Positions 25,235 to 36,573 of a stretch of DNA of 64,000 nucleotides are shown one piece after another. Made by a program: the position numbers and the translations under genes. The stretch covers positions 1 to 64,000 of the forward strand of contig NW_025401134.1 of assembly GCF_011075055.1 (NCBI RefSeq), read 5' to 3'. The notes beneath the pieces are model-generated. The model did no database searches and was not told the origin of the DNA. It worked only from the letters and a program-made list of their open reading frames with translations. Origin of the DNA: Mangifera indica. Lineage: Eukaryota > Streptophyta > Magnoliopsida > Sapindales > Anacardiaceae. The stretch's first letter is position 1. Every line of letters begins with the position of its first letter.

Positions 25235-26200
25235 CTAGAATGATGTTTTTCTCATCTTTAGTGAAAGAGTAAGTATTTCGAAAACCATCATAATAAATTC
25301 TTCAACTTTTTCCTTTCCTTTTATTGAAGACATGGGTTTGTTACTAGATTCTTTGTTATTCATTCCTTCTTTACTTTTATTAGTGGTATTCTGTGTAACC
25401 ATATAACTTAGGTTTGCTTTCCTACCAACAAATTGGGTCATGCCTAATTTACCTTTCCACTTTAAAAGCCAATATAATTACATCCCTCAAAAACACAAAA
25501 GGTTGTAGTTCCATGATATTAACAATTTCTCTATTCAAACCTCCTAAGAATCTTACAATAGTTTGATCTTAGGGTTATTGCAATTCACATCTCAAATTCC
25601 TCAACATAATCTTTGACATACATACCTATTTTTCCTAAGGGTTTGTAATTTAATATATAATTCATGTTTATAATATTCAGGACCACACTGCTTTTGCATT
25701 AATCTTCATTCTTAATCTCATTTTCCTCATCTTGCCTAAGTTGTGTTTTCAAATTCTCCCTACATAAATTAGCATAATCCATAAATTCAAAGGCAACAAA
25801 TTTAAACTTAGATACCTTGACATAGTCCTAGCATTCAAATACTTTTCCACTTGTTGAACCTATTTTGACTACTTTTTTGGTTAACTAGTCATTTTGAATG
25901 GTGGAATCTTTATTTTAATATCATTTCTGGAATATTGCCATTACCTCCTTTTTCCATGGTTGTTCTTTTGGTCCATTCTTAATTATAGGCTCCTTCGTAC
26001 CATCTTGGTAACCTTACCTTGGTAATTGAGAGTTTTGAGGTTTTTGTTGGGTAGTCATTTTTTCAATTGTCTATGTTAATCAAGCAATTTATTCCCTCAT
26101 CTCTTCTTGTTGTCGTTGGAGTCCCATGATTTGTGTTTGTTCCAAAGAAAGTCCTCTTAATGTGTCTTATCCTACTATAACTCTCAAATGTATACAAACT
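25235..26200 (-). pseudogene. Decayed Ty3/gypsy gag (minus strand), second remnant
   Basis: Read leftwards from the primer site at 26203-26215. A leader and gag start are followed by PIIKNGPKEQPWKKE, then STSGKVFECQDYVKVSKFKF and VAFEFMDYANLCRENLKTQL, a pattern seen in gypsy gag proteins. The last piece is the open frame 25441-25235. Several stops interrupt it. It is opposite in strand to the protease and LTR modules on either side. Confidence 0.55.
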
Positions 26201-26202
26201 TT

Positions 26203-26215
26203 GGCTCTAATACCA
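26203..26215 (-). other. Primer-binding site (tRNA-iMet type), degraded
   Basis: Minus-strand TGGTATTAGAGCC, one change from the usual TGGTATCAGAGCC. It sits upstream of the minus-strand gag at 25235-26200 and supports its orientation. The LTR that should adjoin it to the right is cut off by the plus-strand module starting near 26325. Confidence 0.6.
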
Positions 26216-26324
26216 ATATGATGTGTCTTAGAATCAAAGTTTGTGTATGGTTAATTAATGTAATGTTTGTTAGGGTTTTGGGATGGTTTTACGGTTTGGA
26301 TCAATGGTCAAACAAAATAAATAA

Positions 26325-27060
26325 ATAAATAAACCAAACCTCATCTCTAAATATAGTATAAGTTGGATTAAAAATAGTCCAAGTATAAAAGTAGTGGAAC
26401 AATGTAGGTTCTCATTATCTTTAGGCAAAACTATAAAGATGAAATTTTATGTGATGTAATTGAGATGGATGTTTGTCATGTACTCTTAGGACATCTATAA
26501 CGATTTGATATGGATGCTACATATAAGGGTCGAAACAATACTTATTCTTTCAAGTGGAAGCAAATGAGGATTATTGTGGTGCCTAACAAGGTTGAAGAAA
26601 ACACTCCATTGCAAGAGGAGGTAGCTTTGATTTCCATACCATTGAAGGATGATGAACTAAAACTGGGAGCTAATAAAGAAGTTAGAGAATTGCAGAAAAC
26701 ATCATATCAAAATGATGTTCTCTTCAATCTCAAGAGTTCTAAAATTAAATAAGATAATAAGGTGGGAGCTACCTTTGCTGCTCAAGTTGAAGAGATTGAA
26801 GTAAAGAAAGAAGAGCAACTTGAGAATTTTAAAGCAATCGAAGAGATTAGAGAAACACTTTCAATTAAAGAACATTTTCATTCCCTTCAAAAGAATTTTA
26901 CAATCAAAGACATTGTTGACGAAGATGATTTTTATGTTCAAGGTAAATCCATGATAACTCTTAAAAACAATTATAGGACTACCAATCAACTTTAGAGGAA
27001 TATTATGAAATGACTATATCTTTGGAAACAAAATTTTCATCATTGAATGAAGCCAAGATT
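26325..27060 (+). pseudogene. Ty3/gypsy protease remnant with deleted pol, copy 2
   Basis: It matches 14180-14930. The segments 26510-26752 (ATYKGRNNTYSFKWKQMRII) and 26762-26995 (EEIEVKKEEQLENFKAIEEI) correspond to 14370-14610 and 14620-14871. The active-site part of the protease is missing because the left boundary is abrupt at about 26325, after an AAAT microsatellite. RT, RNase H and integrase are absent, as in copy 1, so the internal deletion predates the duplication of this module. Confidence 0.6.
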
Positions 27061-27119
27061 CAAACCTTAGTCTAATCCTTTTAGATGTTTGGATGGTACG
27101 TTGCACATGATGATGACTT

Positions 27120-27990
27120 TAGGGCAAGTCTTTTTTTTTTTTTTTTGTAGGGGAAAATGACGGGAGACAAAGACTTTTAACTTGTGAATGGAAAAAAAAG
27201 AGGTCAAATAAAGATCCACGTAAAGGGAGGTTGGGTGAAAAAGACGAATGAAAGAATAATAATTGAGGATCATGAAAAGAAAGTGGTAAGGTGGGAAACA
27301 TCAAAACCATTGAAGAAACAAGCCAAATGCAATAAGATGAAACAACACATGATGTGGCAGCTTGTGTGACAACATGGTATGATGACATGGGCATGCAAGA
27401 TGATGTGGAGCCATGTAGGAAGTTTTATGCATGAGGGAAAATGATTCCTAGTTGAATGGAGTTTGGTTTAAAATAAATTTCCTAGTCCAATTTAGTTAAT
27501 TAAGTCTTTTAATAATATTAATTTTGCTAATAAGTTAAAAGTTCATTTTTATTTTAGAGAAGTACCTTATTTTAATTTTAAAAATAAAGATTTTTAAGAT
27601 TTTATTATTTAAAAGTTCAATTCTAATTAGAGTCTATTAGTTTTTTTTTAAGTTCATATTCCCGAAATTTAGAATTAATTAAGATTCATATTCTAGTTAA
27701 ACTAGTTTTTCCTTTTGTGTTTAAGTTTTCCTAGTCCAGTTTAGAAAAATAAGTCTATATAAGGCTTGAGTCTTATAATCAAAATCAATCAATCAATTCA
27801 AGTTATCAATAAAATTTAAGTTTAAGTTTTTAAGAATTGTTTTATAAATTGTATTGAATTCTTATTATCCATTTTTGTCCATTGAATGATATCTACCCTA
27901 AACATTCTTATAAATGGTATCCATCCTAAGGATCCTCATGAACAATATCACAATCTCATTAGTGTTTGTCTTATGTTAGAGGAAATCACA
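27120..27990 (+). repeat. Gypsy LTR-like region, copy 2
   Basis: It follows the protease module and matches 15000-15775, including the TATA-like CTATATAAGG near 27757 and the AATCAAAATCAATCAATC stretch. It continues past the end of copy 1 to AACAATATCACAATC near 27943, shared with 25003. Frames 27067-27394 lie in this repeat and are not genes. Confidence 0.55.
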
Positions 27991-28412
27991 CATGGTGGAA
28001 AATTAATCAAAAAACCTATGATTTCCATTCCTAATTTCATTATTAGTCGGTTCTAACCACGTTCAATCACAAAGTCATCCACAAAGCTTAACAAAAAAAT
28101 AGTCAAATTATTTGATTTAACCAAAAACATTTTAAACAAAAAGCTTCAAATGTTACATCTGCGACATCCCTATAAGGCAAATTCAAGTACATCTATGCAT
28201 TATAAGTAATACAAGATGAAGATGAACAATACACCAATGTTTTTTTTCCCTTTTTTGGTGTGAAAAATGAACAGAACAAAAAATTTAAGATTAATAGCAA
28301 CAAATTGGTATGCATGGTGAAATGTTGCAGTATGCGAGGTGTATGAAGTTTGACATGGTCAAACTAAGTCAAAGCAATTTAATGAAAGAGGTAATTTCAG
28401 TCAAGCATATTA
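27991..28412. other. No gene seen
   Basis: AT-rich DNA between a gypsy LTR-like region and the copia element. I see no supported feature. Confidence 0.5.
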
Positions 28413-28417
28413 TATAT
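28413..28417. repeat. Target-site duplication TATAT, left of copia element
   Basis: TATAT before the 5' LTR, repeated at 33234-33238 after the 3' LTR. Confidence 0.7.
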
Positions 28418-28642
28418 TGTTGAAATATACCATAATGAGCTGTATAAATTCTTGTTATTCATACTTTCCTAGTTTAGAAGATTACAATTAATTATAGGAA
28501 ATTAAGGGGTTGTAATTGAGTGAATAGGACAGTGATTGTGGGATCATAGCTTAATTACAGGGATTCATTTCATGTAACTTCTCTATATATATCTTGTGCT
28601 TGTACATATGCAAGATAATAAAAACATTCATTATTGTTAAGA
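28418..28642 (+). repeat. Copia 5' LTR
   Basis: It begins TGTTGAAATATACC and ends TTGTTAAGA. It holds a TATA-like box (CTCTATATATATC near 28580) and an AATAAAA signal near 28616. The end AGA in place of the usual CA is present in both LTRs. Confidence 0.88.
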
Positions 28643-28654
28643 TGGTATCAGAGC
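28643..28654 (+). other. Copia primer-binding site (tRNA-iMet)
   Basis: TGGTATCAGAGC immediately after the 5' LTR. Confidence 0.88.
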
Positions 28655-28723
28655 AAGGTTTTAGACCACTACACGTTTCCTAATTATTTTTTCTTTTGTG
28701 AGTGTTTTAAAAAAAAAAACAAT

Positions 28724-29700
28724 ATGAGTGAACCATCAGGATCCAAAACAATTCTTGTTGTTGTCCAATCTGAAGGAATATTCAATGCAGGAATAATCCT
28801 TACAGAAACAAATTATGATATATGGTCTCAGCTAGTGGAAATGCAAATTGCTGAAAGGGACAAGATCTCCTATATTCGTGGCAAGACTAAGCCACCTGCA
28901 GAAGGAGATGAAGGCTATGAAAAATGGTATGCTAAAAATCAAAAGGTAAAAAGATGGTTATTAATGTCTATGGCTCCAGAAATTATGAGGCGTTATTTAC
29001 GCTTACACACTGCCTACAAAATTTGGGATGTCTTGTCAAAAGCATTCTGTGATGGAAATGATGAACTGCAAGTTTTCAATTTGAATCAAAGGGCTTTCTC
29101 AGCAAGACAAAACGGATGAGTTCTCTCTGTGTATTATGGGGAGTTCACCGAAATTTTTCAAGAATTAGACCATCGTGATAAGGTGATTATGAAGGATCCA
29201 GATGATGTCAAAGCTAACCGTAAATCCATTGAACGGTTAAGAGTTCACATATTTCTTGCTGGATTGGATGAGGTTTTTGATCAATCTAACGAGAAATTTT
29301 GCGTAAAGATCCAGTGCCAAATCTGGATGAGTGTTACTCTTTAGTTCGACGAGAAGTTGTATGTCGTACCACCTTGAAAAGTGATTTCAGAACTTCTGAA
29401 TCCAGTGCCATGGTGGTTAGGAATCGATCAAAAAATAGTAGAACAAACAATGGGATTAACAAGTCTTCTTTTAAAAGCACTAATTGCAATCAATCTGGTC
29501 ATACCAAAACTAGTTGTTTTGAGCTCGTGGGATATCTACAATGGTGGGATCATAGTCGCTTAAAGAAAAATCAGAAAAGGTCTTCAACTGCAGCAACTGT
29601 TGAAACAAAGATCGAAGATGATGTTACTAAACAAACCTCAGCATTGACATTATCTGCAAACAATGGTGGTAAGGCTTTAAATATTTCTACACCTGTTTTT
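28724..29700 (+). pseudogene. Copia gag
   Basis: ATG at 28724 starts MSEPSGSKTILVVVQSEGIF, followed by TETNYDIWSQLVEMQI and IWDVLSKAF of the copia gag domain. TGA at 29117 falls where an Arg codon (CGA) is expected. A frameshift near 29296 moves the reading to the frame that gives RKDPVPNLDECYSLVRRE. The zinc knuckle near 29480 reads CNQSGHTKTSC and has lost a cysteine. The longer open frame starting at 28634 uses an upstream non-ATG region over the primer site and is not the real start. Confidence 0.82.
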
Positions 29701-30165
29701 AATAGTGCATGGATAATTGACTCTGGTGCTACAGATCATATGACATTTGATTCTAGACAGGTCTCACCACTTGATCCTTCCAACCAAAAATTTGTCTCTA
29801 CTGCAAATGGAACATCTACCCCAGTCATTGGGAGAGGACCCTTAACTCTAACTGATACATTAAATTTAGACTCTGTGTTAGTTGTTCCATCTTTAAAATA
29901 TAATCTTTTGTCAGTTTCTCAAATAACAACTACCCTATCTTGTGTTGTAATTTTTTGGCCTGATTTTTGTGTGTTTAAGGACATCGAAATCAGGAAGACG
30001 ATTGGTTGTGGTATTAGGCAAGGAAAGCTATATTACTTGGACTTGGAATCACAAAGTACCAAAAGCTTACAACAAGCCTTGAAAATGGGTAGTCATGAGG
30101 AGGATAAAAGAAAATAAGAAATCTGGTTATGGCATCGCCATTTAGGACATGCTTCTTTTGGATAT
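29701..30165 (+). pseudogene. Copia protease and pre-integrase domain
   Basis: WIIDSGATDHMT (about 29710-29745) holds the aspartic protease motif DSG. It is followed by LKYNLLSVSQITTTL and, after an in-frame TAA at 30115-30117, by WLWHRHLGHASFGYL, the zinc-binding start of the integrase region. Confidence 0.82.
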
Positions 30166-31374
30166 TTGAAAAAATTATTTCCTAATTTATTTACAAAAGT
30201 TGATGTTGCTAATTTCAAGTGTGACGTGTGTGAACTTGCAAAGAGTCATCGTGTTTCTTTTCCATTACGATTGAATAAAAGTTCACTTCCTTTTATGCTC
30301 ATTCACTCTGATGTTTGGGGTCCATCTAAGGTTACTACTTTAGGTGGGTCACGATGGTTTGTAACATTTATTGATGATTGTACCAGGATGACATGGCTAT
30401 GCTTGATGAAATCCAAAACTGAAGTGAACTCAGTATTCCAAAAGTTTTATAAAATGGTTGAAACTCAATATAATGCAAAGATTCAAATTCTTCACAGTGA
30501 CAATGGTGGAGAATATCAGAATATTAAACTTCAACAATATCTAGAAGCACAAGGAATGATTCATCACACTACGTGTCCTAACACACCTCAACAAAATAGA
30601 GTTACGGAGCAGAAAAATCGACACTTGTTAGAAGTTGTCCGAGCATTATTAATTGATACTCATATGCCATTATCTTGTTGGGGAGAAGCACTCACTGCTG
30701 CAGCCTATTTAATAAATCGGGTACCCTCTAACACTATTAATTTTAAAACACCATTCCAAATCTTTAATGAAATAGTTGATGCCTCATCAGTTCCAAATTT
30801 ACCCCCTTATGTCTTTGGGTGTGTAGTGTTTGTACATCTCCACAAGCATCAATGCACTAAGTTAACTCCTCAAGCAGTGAAATGTGTTTTTGTTGGATAT
30901 GCCATACATCAAAAGGGGTACCGGTGTTACCATCCTCCAACCCGTCGACTATTTATCATAATGGATGTCATCTTTCATAAAGATACAATGTATTTCTCTG
31001 AGCCTCAATGTCAGGGGGAGTACCGAAAGGAAATTCAGACTCTCAATTATGATGAAAATGGTAACATGGATGTGATTAACTTAGATCTAAGTGGTCCAAC
31101 ATTGGACTTCAATGATGATGATAGTCAGACTAGACAAAATCAAGAAGTGGGTGAATTGACATTAGATCAAGGTATAGCCAAAGAAGTGGGGCTACCTCCA
31201 ACTCAACCTCACATTGAGATCCTTAAAAATATGGCTACACCTTTATCTGACATACCACACCACACTAATCACTTGCTGAAGATAATCTTGAGCCACACAA
31301 AAGAGAGTTACCACAACGTCAAAATAGAGGTGTTCCTAAACCCACATATGAACCTGAATTATCTAGTAAAGTAA
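30166..31374 (+). pseudogene. Copia integrase
   Basis: This is the longest intact piece of the element (402 codons). CDVCELAKSHR completes the zinc-binding motif. The catalytic core shows the three acidic residues in HSDVWGP, HSDNGGEY and TEQKNRHLLE. ALTAAAYLINRVPS and VFVGYAIHQKGYRCYHP are typical of the integrase C-terminal half. It ends at a stop in the variable linker before RT. Confidence 0.88.
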
Positions 31375-32490
31375 AATATCCCATGAGTCATTATGTGTCT
31401 AACCATCGTTTTTCGAAATCAAACATGTCATTTATGAATCAATTATCTGTTGTATCTATTCCTAACAGTGTGTAGGAAGCCTTAGCAGACCCAAGATAGA
31501 AGGCAGCTATGAACAAGGAAATGAAATCTCTGGAAAAAAATGAAACATGGGAACTCGTTGATCTTCCACTCGGAAAGAAACTAGTTGGATGTCGATGGAT
31601 TTACACTATGAAGTACAAGGCAGATGGCACAATTAAACGCTTTAAAGCAAGGTTGGTAGCAAAAGGATACACTCAGACCAATGGGATTGATTACACAGAA
31701 ACATTTGCTCCTGTAGCTAAAATTAACACAATTCGTGTATTGTTGTCCTTAGCTGCAAACTTAGATTGGCCATTACAACAATTTGATGTGAATAATGCTT
31801 TTCTACATGGTGAACTATTCGAAGAAGTCTACATGGATCTCCCACCAGGGTATAAGATACCAGAAAAACATAACCAGAAGGTCTGTAGGCTAAAGAAATC
31901 ATTGTATGGGCTAAAACAATCTCCTAGAGCATGGTTTGGAAGGTTCACAAAATCCATGAAAGTATTTGGCTACAATCAGAGTGATTCAGATCATACTTTT
32001 TCCTCAAAAAAAGGCAGCAAGGAAAAATCACTGCACTCATTGTATATGTGGATGATATGGTGGTTACAGGAAATGATCCTGAAGAAAGGAAAGCTCTTCA
32101 AAACTACTTGTCCAAGGAATTTGAAATGAAAGATCTAGGCTCTCTAAAGTATTTTCTTGGGATTGAAGTATCCCGATCTAATAAAGGAATATTTCTATCT
32201 CAAAGAAAATATGCCTTAGATTTATTGCAGGAAACGTGTATGCTTGTATGTCAACCAGTTGATACCTAGTAGAAGAGGGCTTAAAGCTTTGTGAAGAGAC
32301 CAGTCAAGTACCAGTTGATAAAGGAAGATATCAAAGACTTGTAGGGAGATTAATGTACTTATCACATACCAGGCCAGATTTAGCTTATGCCTTGAGTATT
32401 GTTAGCCAGTTTATACACAATCCTGGAGAACAACATATGAATGTTGTTATGCGCATTCTGAGGTACTTGAAATCTGCTCCAGGGAAATGA
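31375..32490 (+). pseudogene. Copia reverse transcriptase
   Basis: 31509-32129 encodes the RT start (NETWELVDLPLGKKLVGCRW; FDVNNAFLHGELFEEVYMDL). The catalytic YVDDM is read only in another frame (near 32043-32060), so a frameshift lies just upstream. TAG at 32267-32269 and TGA at 32488-32490 add further breaks. TRPDLAYALSIVSQFIHNPG follows near 32370. Confidence 0.86.
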
Positions 32491-32964
32491 GTATTGTTCA
32501 CTAAAAATGAAGACTATCAAAGTATAAAAGCATATACTGATGCTGATTGGGCAAGTGATGTCAATAACAGGCAATCTACGTCTGGTTACTTTACCTTTCT
32601 AGGAGGTAATCTTGTGACATGGAGAAGTCAAAAACAGAATGTTGTAGCTCGCTCAAGTGCTGAAGCTGAATTCAGAAGTATGGCACTTGGAATTTGTGAG
32701 ACGTTATGGCTAAGACTCTTGTTACAGGATTTGGGTTATTCAAATAACCAACCTATTCAATTATTTTGTGATAATAAAGCAGCATGTGATATTGCTCATA
32801 ATCTAGTACAACATGATCGTACAAAGCATGTCGAAGTGGATAGATTTTTCATTAAAGAAAAACTGGATGAAAAGATCGTGGAATTGCCCAAGATTCGATC
32901 AGAGGATCAATTGGCTGATATACTTACAAAGCAGTCTCAAACCGAGTATTCTCAAATTTTGTAG
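32491..32964 (+). pseudogene. Copia RNase H
   Basis: AYTDADWASDVNNRQSTSGY starts the copia RNase H. SSAEAEFRSMALGICETLWL and LFCDNKAACDIAHN carry the other catalytic acids, and RSEDQLADILTKQ ends the domain. The stop at 32962 is the natural end region of the polyprotein. Confidence 0.86.
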
Positions 32965-33000
32965 ACAAGTTGGGCATGTGTAACATTTATGCACCAACTT

Positions 33001-33009
33001 GAGGGGGAG
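33001..33009 (+). other. Copia polypurine tract
   Basis: GAGGGGGAG directly before the 3' LTR. Confidence 0.85.
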
Positions 33010-33233
33010 TGTTGAAATATACCATAATGAGCTGTACAAATTCTTGTTATTCATACTTTCCTAGTTTAGAAGATTACAATTAATTATAGAAAATTAAGGG
33101 GTTGTAATTGAGTGAATAGGACGGTGATTGTGGGATCATACTTAATTATAGGGATTCATTTCATGTAACTTCTCTATATATATCTTGTGCTTGTACATAT
33201 GCAAGATAATAAAAAAATTCATTATTGTTAAGA
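33010..33233 (+). repeat. Copia 3' LTR
   Basis: Near-identical to 28418-28642, one base shorter, followed by the TATAT duplication (33234-33238). Confidence 0.88.
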
Positions 33234-34053
33234 TATATAACCCATAGAGTGGTGATCAGTTTTTATACACCCCTATAAATGAGTCATTTTAATTAAATAT
33301 TCTAAAATAGCCATCATGCTATATAAAATATCAATCAACTCCTATTAGATGTTAGTGTATAAGTTAGCTTTCTCATATACAAACTTTAACCCAAACTTGC
33401 AACCCTCATGCTTTCTCCCTTCTCTCTAGAGTTTTAATCTTCATGTCCTTCCATTGTTAAAAGTCATCTCGTCTAGTCATTCTAAGTTACGTCCGACTAG
33501 TGGCCCTTTCGGTGCCAATCCTTCTAGTTGGGGACCCCACTAGTCTCCGATGAAAAATCCTTGTATTCTCCTGTTTTCTCTTCTTTGTCTTGACGTTTTC
33601 TTATCTTTTCATTAGAGTCGGTTCTTTAAGTTGGTTTGCCTCTAAAGCTGTGGTTTAGTTCCCTATCACATTTCCATTTCTTTTCTCAGTTTGCCTCAGT
33701 CTTATCTTTGATCTTTTCTTTTCTAGTTCTTGGTTCTTTTCGGCTACTTTCTGGTGGAGTTCTTCTGGTAGTGGTTCTTCCAAGGATAGGTCAAGTTGTT
33801 TTTTGAAATTTCCTGCCCAGTATCTTATTTCTCTTTTCCCGTGTTTGACTTCTTTGGCTTTCCTTTCTTGTGATTATTTTTGAGTGGCCACTTTTGTTGG
33901 GGTGTTCGAGTTTCTTCTTTAGGATTTCTTTGGGATCACCTTTATGTCTTGTGTTAGGTTTTGAATTGTGTTTTCTCTTTCCTGGAGACTTTGTGCTATA
34001 GAATTTGTGCTTCCCATGCAACGTTGCCACCTTGGATAGTGCTTTATGCTTCG
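33234..34053 (+). other. Probable LINE 5' untranslated region
   Basis: Pyrimidine-rich DNA (CTTCTCTCT, TTTCTTTTC stretches) leading into the LINE ORF1 at 34054. No gene is seen; the antisense frame 33791-34120 is a shadow. Assignment to the LINE is inferred from position only. Confidence 0.35.
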
Positions 34054-35270
34054 ATGGACTCATATAAAGAATTGATAAATATAGCTTCCAACTCAACCGC
34101 AAAAAACATAGTAAGCTCAATAAATAAGGCTGGTTCTCTGTCTAACTTGAAGGAAATCATAATAAAGTTTCCTATGCCGAAGAAATCTGATTGGAAGAGT
34201 TTTTTCGCAAGGCCTAGAAGTGACACCTTGTTAAGCTTCTACAAACCTATTTCTAAGGATGAGGGAAAGTTAGAGTGGCAGCTCTATTAGAAATAGCCGT
34301 GATGGGAATTAGTAAATGGGAAGGCTGGCTAGTAGGTTATTTTGTTGAACAAAAACTTTCCTTCTATTTTTTTAAAAACTATATTGATGCTAATGTGAAA
34401 AGCTTAGGAAAGGTTGAATTACTATCATCAAGACAAGATTGTTTTATGATAAAATTGAAAATGAGTTTATAAGGGATCAAGTTCTTAAAGAAGGAATATG
34501 GAGAATTACGAGAAGACCATTTGTCATAAATAAGTGGTCACAAAACCTCAACCTAAACCAAGGGACTATCTATGATCCCAATTTGGATGAATCTTTATGG
34601 TATTCCCCAAGACTTTTGACTATCAAGAGTCTAAGCTACGTAGCTAGTGCACTCAAGAAATCTTTATACATGGACAAAGTCACGGAAGAAAGAAGACTAA
34701 TTGTGTATGCTAAGGTGTGTGTGGTGATTAACGTGAAAGATGGGTTTCTAGATGAATTTGAACTTGAAATGCCTAATAGTGATGTTAATATTGTTAGAGT
34801 GGAATATCCGTGGAGACCAATTGCTTGTAAGTGGTGCAAGTCTTTTGGCCATGATAAGAAGCATTGCATGCAAGCTCCAAAAGAAAGCTCTAAGAAAAAA
34901 AAAATGATGGAAAGAATGAGGAAGAAAAGAAAGGAGAGGAGGCGAAATGGCAAGCAATTCAAGGAAGGAAAAAGGTTGTTCCCGAGAATTTGAGCAATAA
35001 AGGAATTATTATCAGAGAAAATGGAGAATGCTCAAATAGTTTTGGAATTTTGAAGAGTGATAATCGTAGCGAGAGTGATCAAACTACCATTGAACAAACC
35101 TGGGTGATAGCTAAGGAGCTACAAGAAGTTACTAAAGATCCTTAACCAGCCATGCCTCCTATGAAAAATTTGGATACTCCTCCAAAGCCCCTTGATACAA
35201 ATATAGGTCCAATTAATCAGTCTAAAGATAGTGATGACTTGGGAAACTCTAAAATGGAGGTTTTATGATG
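34054..35270 (+). pseudogene. LINE-type ORF1 (DUF4283 and zinc knuckle), frameshifted
   Basis: ATG at 34054 starts MDSYKELINIASNSTAKNI. After a frameshift near 34285 comes WEGWLVGYFVEQKLSFYFFK, and after another near 34445 DQVLKEGIWRITRRPFVINK and VEYPWRPIACKWCKSFGHDK ending in KHC. This is the DUF4283 plus CX2CX4HX4C arrangement of plant LINE-1 ORF1 and related proteins. A basic tail follows, and a further shift near 34975 continues to about 35270. The endonuclease and RT of ORF2, expected downstream, are absent: a different repeat begins at 35383. Confidence 0.72.
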
Positions 35271-35382
35271 GAATCAATAGAGAAATCCCCTGGAATTCGG
35301 TCATTTGGGAAGTTGAAAGTTGTGGATGAAAAAGAAATGTCGGAAGATAGCAAAGGTAGAAGGAAAAAAGATAAAGGGGGCG

Positions 35383-35487
35383 TTTGGTTTGGGTAATGTT
35401 TGATTACTAAAATAGAAAGATTACCTTGAAGATAGATTACTTGGAAGATTACTAGGTATAAATGATTACTATGTTTGATAAAATTTG
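35383..35487 (-). repeat. End fragment of GATTACC-rich MITE-like family
   Basis: GGGGGCGTTTGGTTTGGGTA, then AGATTACCTTGAAGATAGATTA, mirrors the right end of the element at 41408-41889 (inverted). Only about 105 bp is present, truncated where copia sequence begins. Confidence 0.6.
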
Positions 35488-36568
35488 ATCAATTTAGGAA
35501 GCGAGTAAGTTTGCTAACAGAAATAAGATTAAATGGATAATCAGGGAGATAAAAGACAGACTCCAGAGGCATGAGTAAGAGAAGATGGGCACAACCTACT
35601 ACCTTTGCAGTAACGATAAATCTATTAGCTAATGTTACAATAAGTAATAAAGTAGACTTAGTAAAGTGAGAAAATAGACGAGGGTTATTAGAGATATGAT
35701 CAGAAGTACCGGAATCGAGGACTCATGCCTAGGAAGAGGAAGAGTGAGTAAGACACACAACTGAATTACTCGGATAAGCAATCAAAGCAATAGAAGATGA
35801 AAATTGTTTTGTTGTCTGATACCGGAGATATTCTTCAAGATCAGTACCTATGAGTGTCAAAGATGGTGAAGACTGTACTCTAGAGGTGTCAATAGGAGAA
35901 TCAGAGGTACTAGTCTGAACAATATTAGCAGTTCGAGGAGGATGACCATGAAGCTTATAACATTTGTCTCTGATGTGACCCCATCTATTACAATAACTGC
36001 ACTACCGCTTATTTCCTCGGCCACCACGCTCGTCTGGCTGTTGATTATGAGAGACATGGGTAGATAAGTCAAAAGTAGAGGTACCGGAAGATCTAGTCAA
36101 AACTCCTAGGGAAGACACACGGAGTAGACGAGCAAAGATTTCATCAAAGGTGGGGACAACAGCACTTGCAAGAATTTGATCTTGAACATAAATAAGGTCA
36201 GAACTAATGGCGATCAATGTGAGGACCATAAAAAAATTATCTCGTTGGGTTAAGTCTTCAATTGCAGTTTTTCCAAGAGGTTATAATAAATTGAATTCAA
36301 TCTTCAAGAATGTCATCTGACCTAGAAAGTCAGACATACTCATGCCTTGTTGTTTTAAAGTAACCAAAGTTGATACAATAGAGTATAATTTTTTAATATC
36401 ATTAGTGTATAGGAGTTTGGCTTAAGTCTATACATCATTACACGTCCTATAAGCTTCAAAAATAGAATGGAGTTGAGGATCGATGGTATTCCATAGCATG
36501 CTACATAACAAAGCATCAGTCGTAGTCCATATAGTTTTATCAGTTATAATATCAACTCTCATAGTGAG
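35488..36568 (-). pseudogene. Ty1/copia gag end and protease (minus strand)
   Basis: Read leftwards: capsid pieces (TLKQQGMSMSDFLGQMTFLK near 36360-36300), the open frame 36229-36002, a zinc knuckle (CSYCNRWGHIRDKCYKLHGH near 36005-35945), and the protease motif VLDSGTSDHIS (near 35720). PFNLISVSKLTRFLN near 35510 is the usual sequence before the integrase. Integrase and RT are missing beyond 35488, so the 3' part is lost. It continues the gag on the other side of the solo LTR (37917-38690). Confidence 0.75.
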
Positions 36569-36573
36569 ATGGT
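36569..36573. repeat. Target-site duplication ATGGT, left of solo LTR
   Basis: ATGGT, repeated at 37912-37916. Confidence 0.85.

Larger units (their letters stand above)
28418..33233 (+). mobile_element. Ty1/copia LTR retrotransposon, near-complete but inactive
   Basis: The element is bounded by direct repeats 28418-28642 and 33010-33233 and by TATAT duplications. Between them are a primer site, gag, protease, integrase, RT and RNase H in copia order, and a polypurine tract. The length, 4.8 kb, is normal for copia. Roughly six or seven differences are visible between the 225-bp LTRs, so it is older than the gypsy elements at 42283 and 52809. In-frame stops (29117, 30115, 32267, 32488) and frameshifts (about 29296 and 32020) prevent a full polyprotein. 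Confidence 0.92.
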
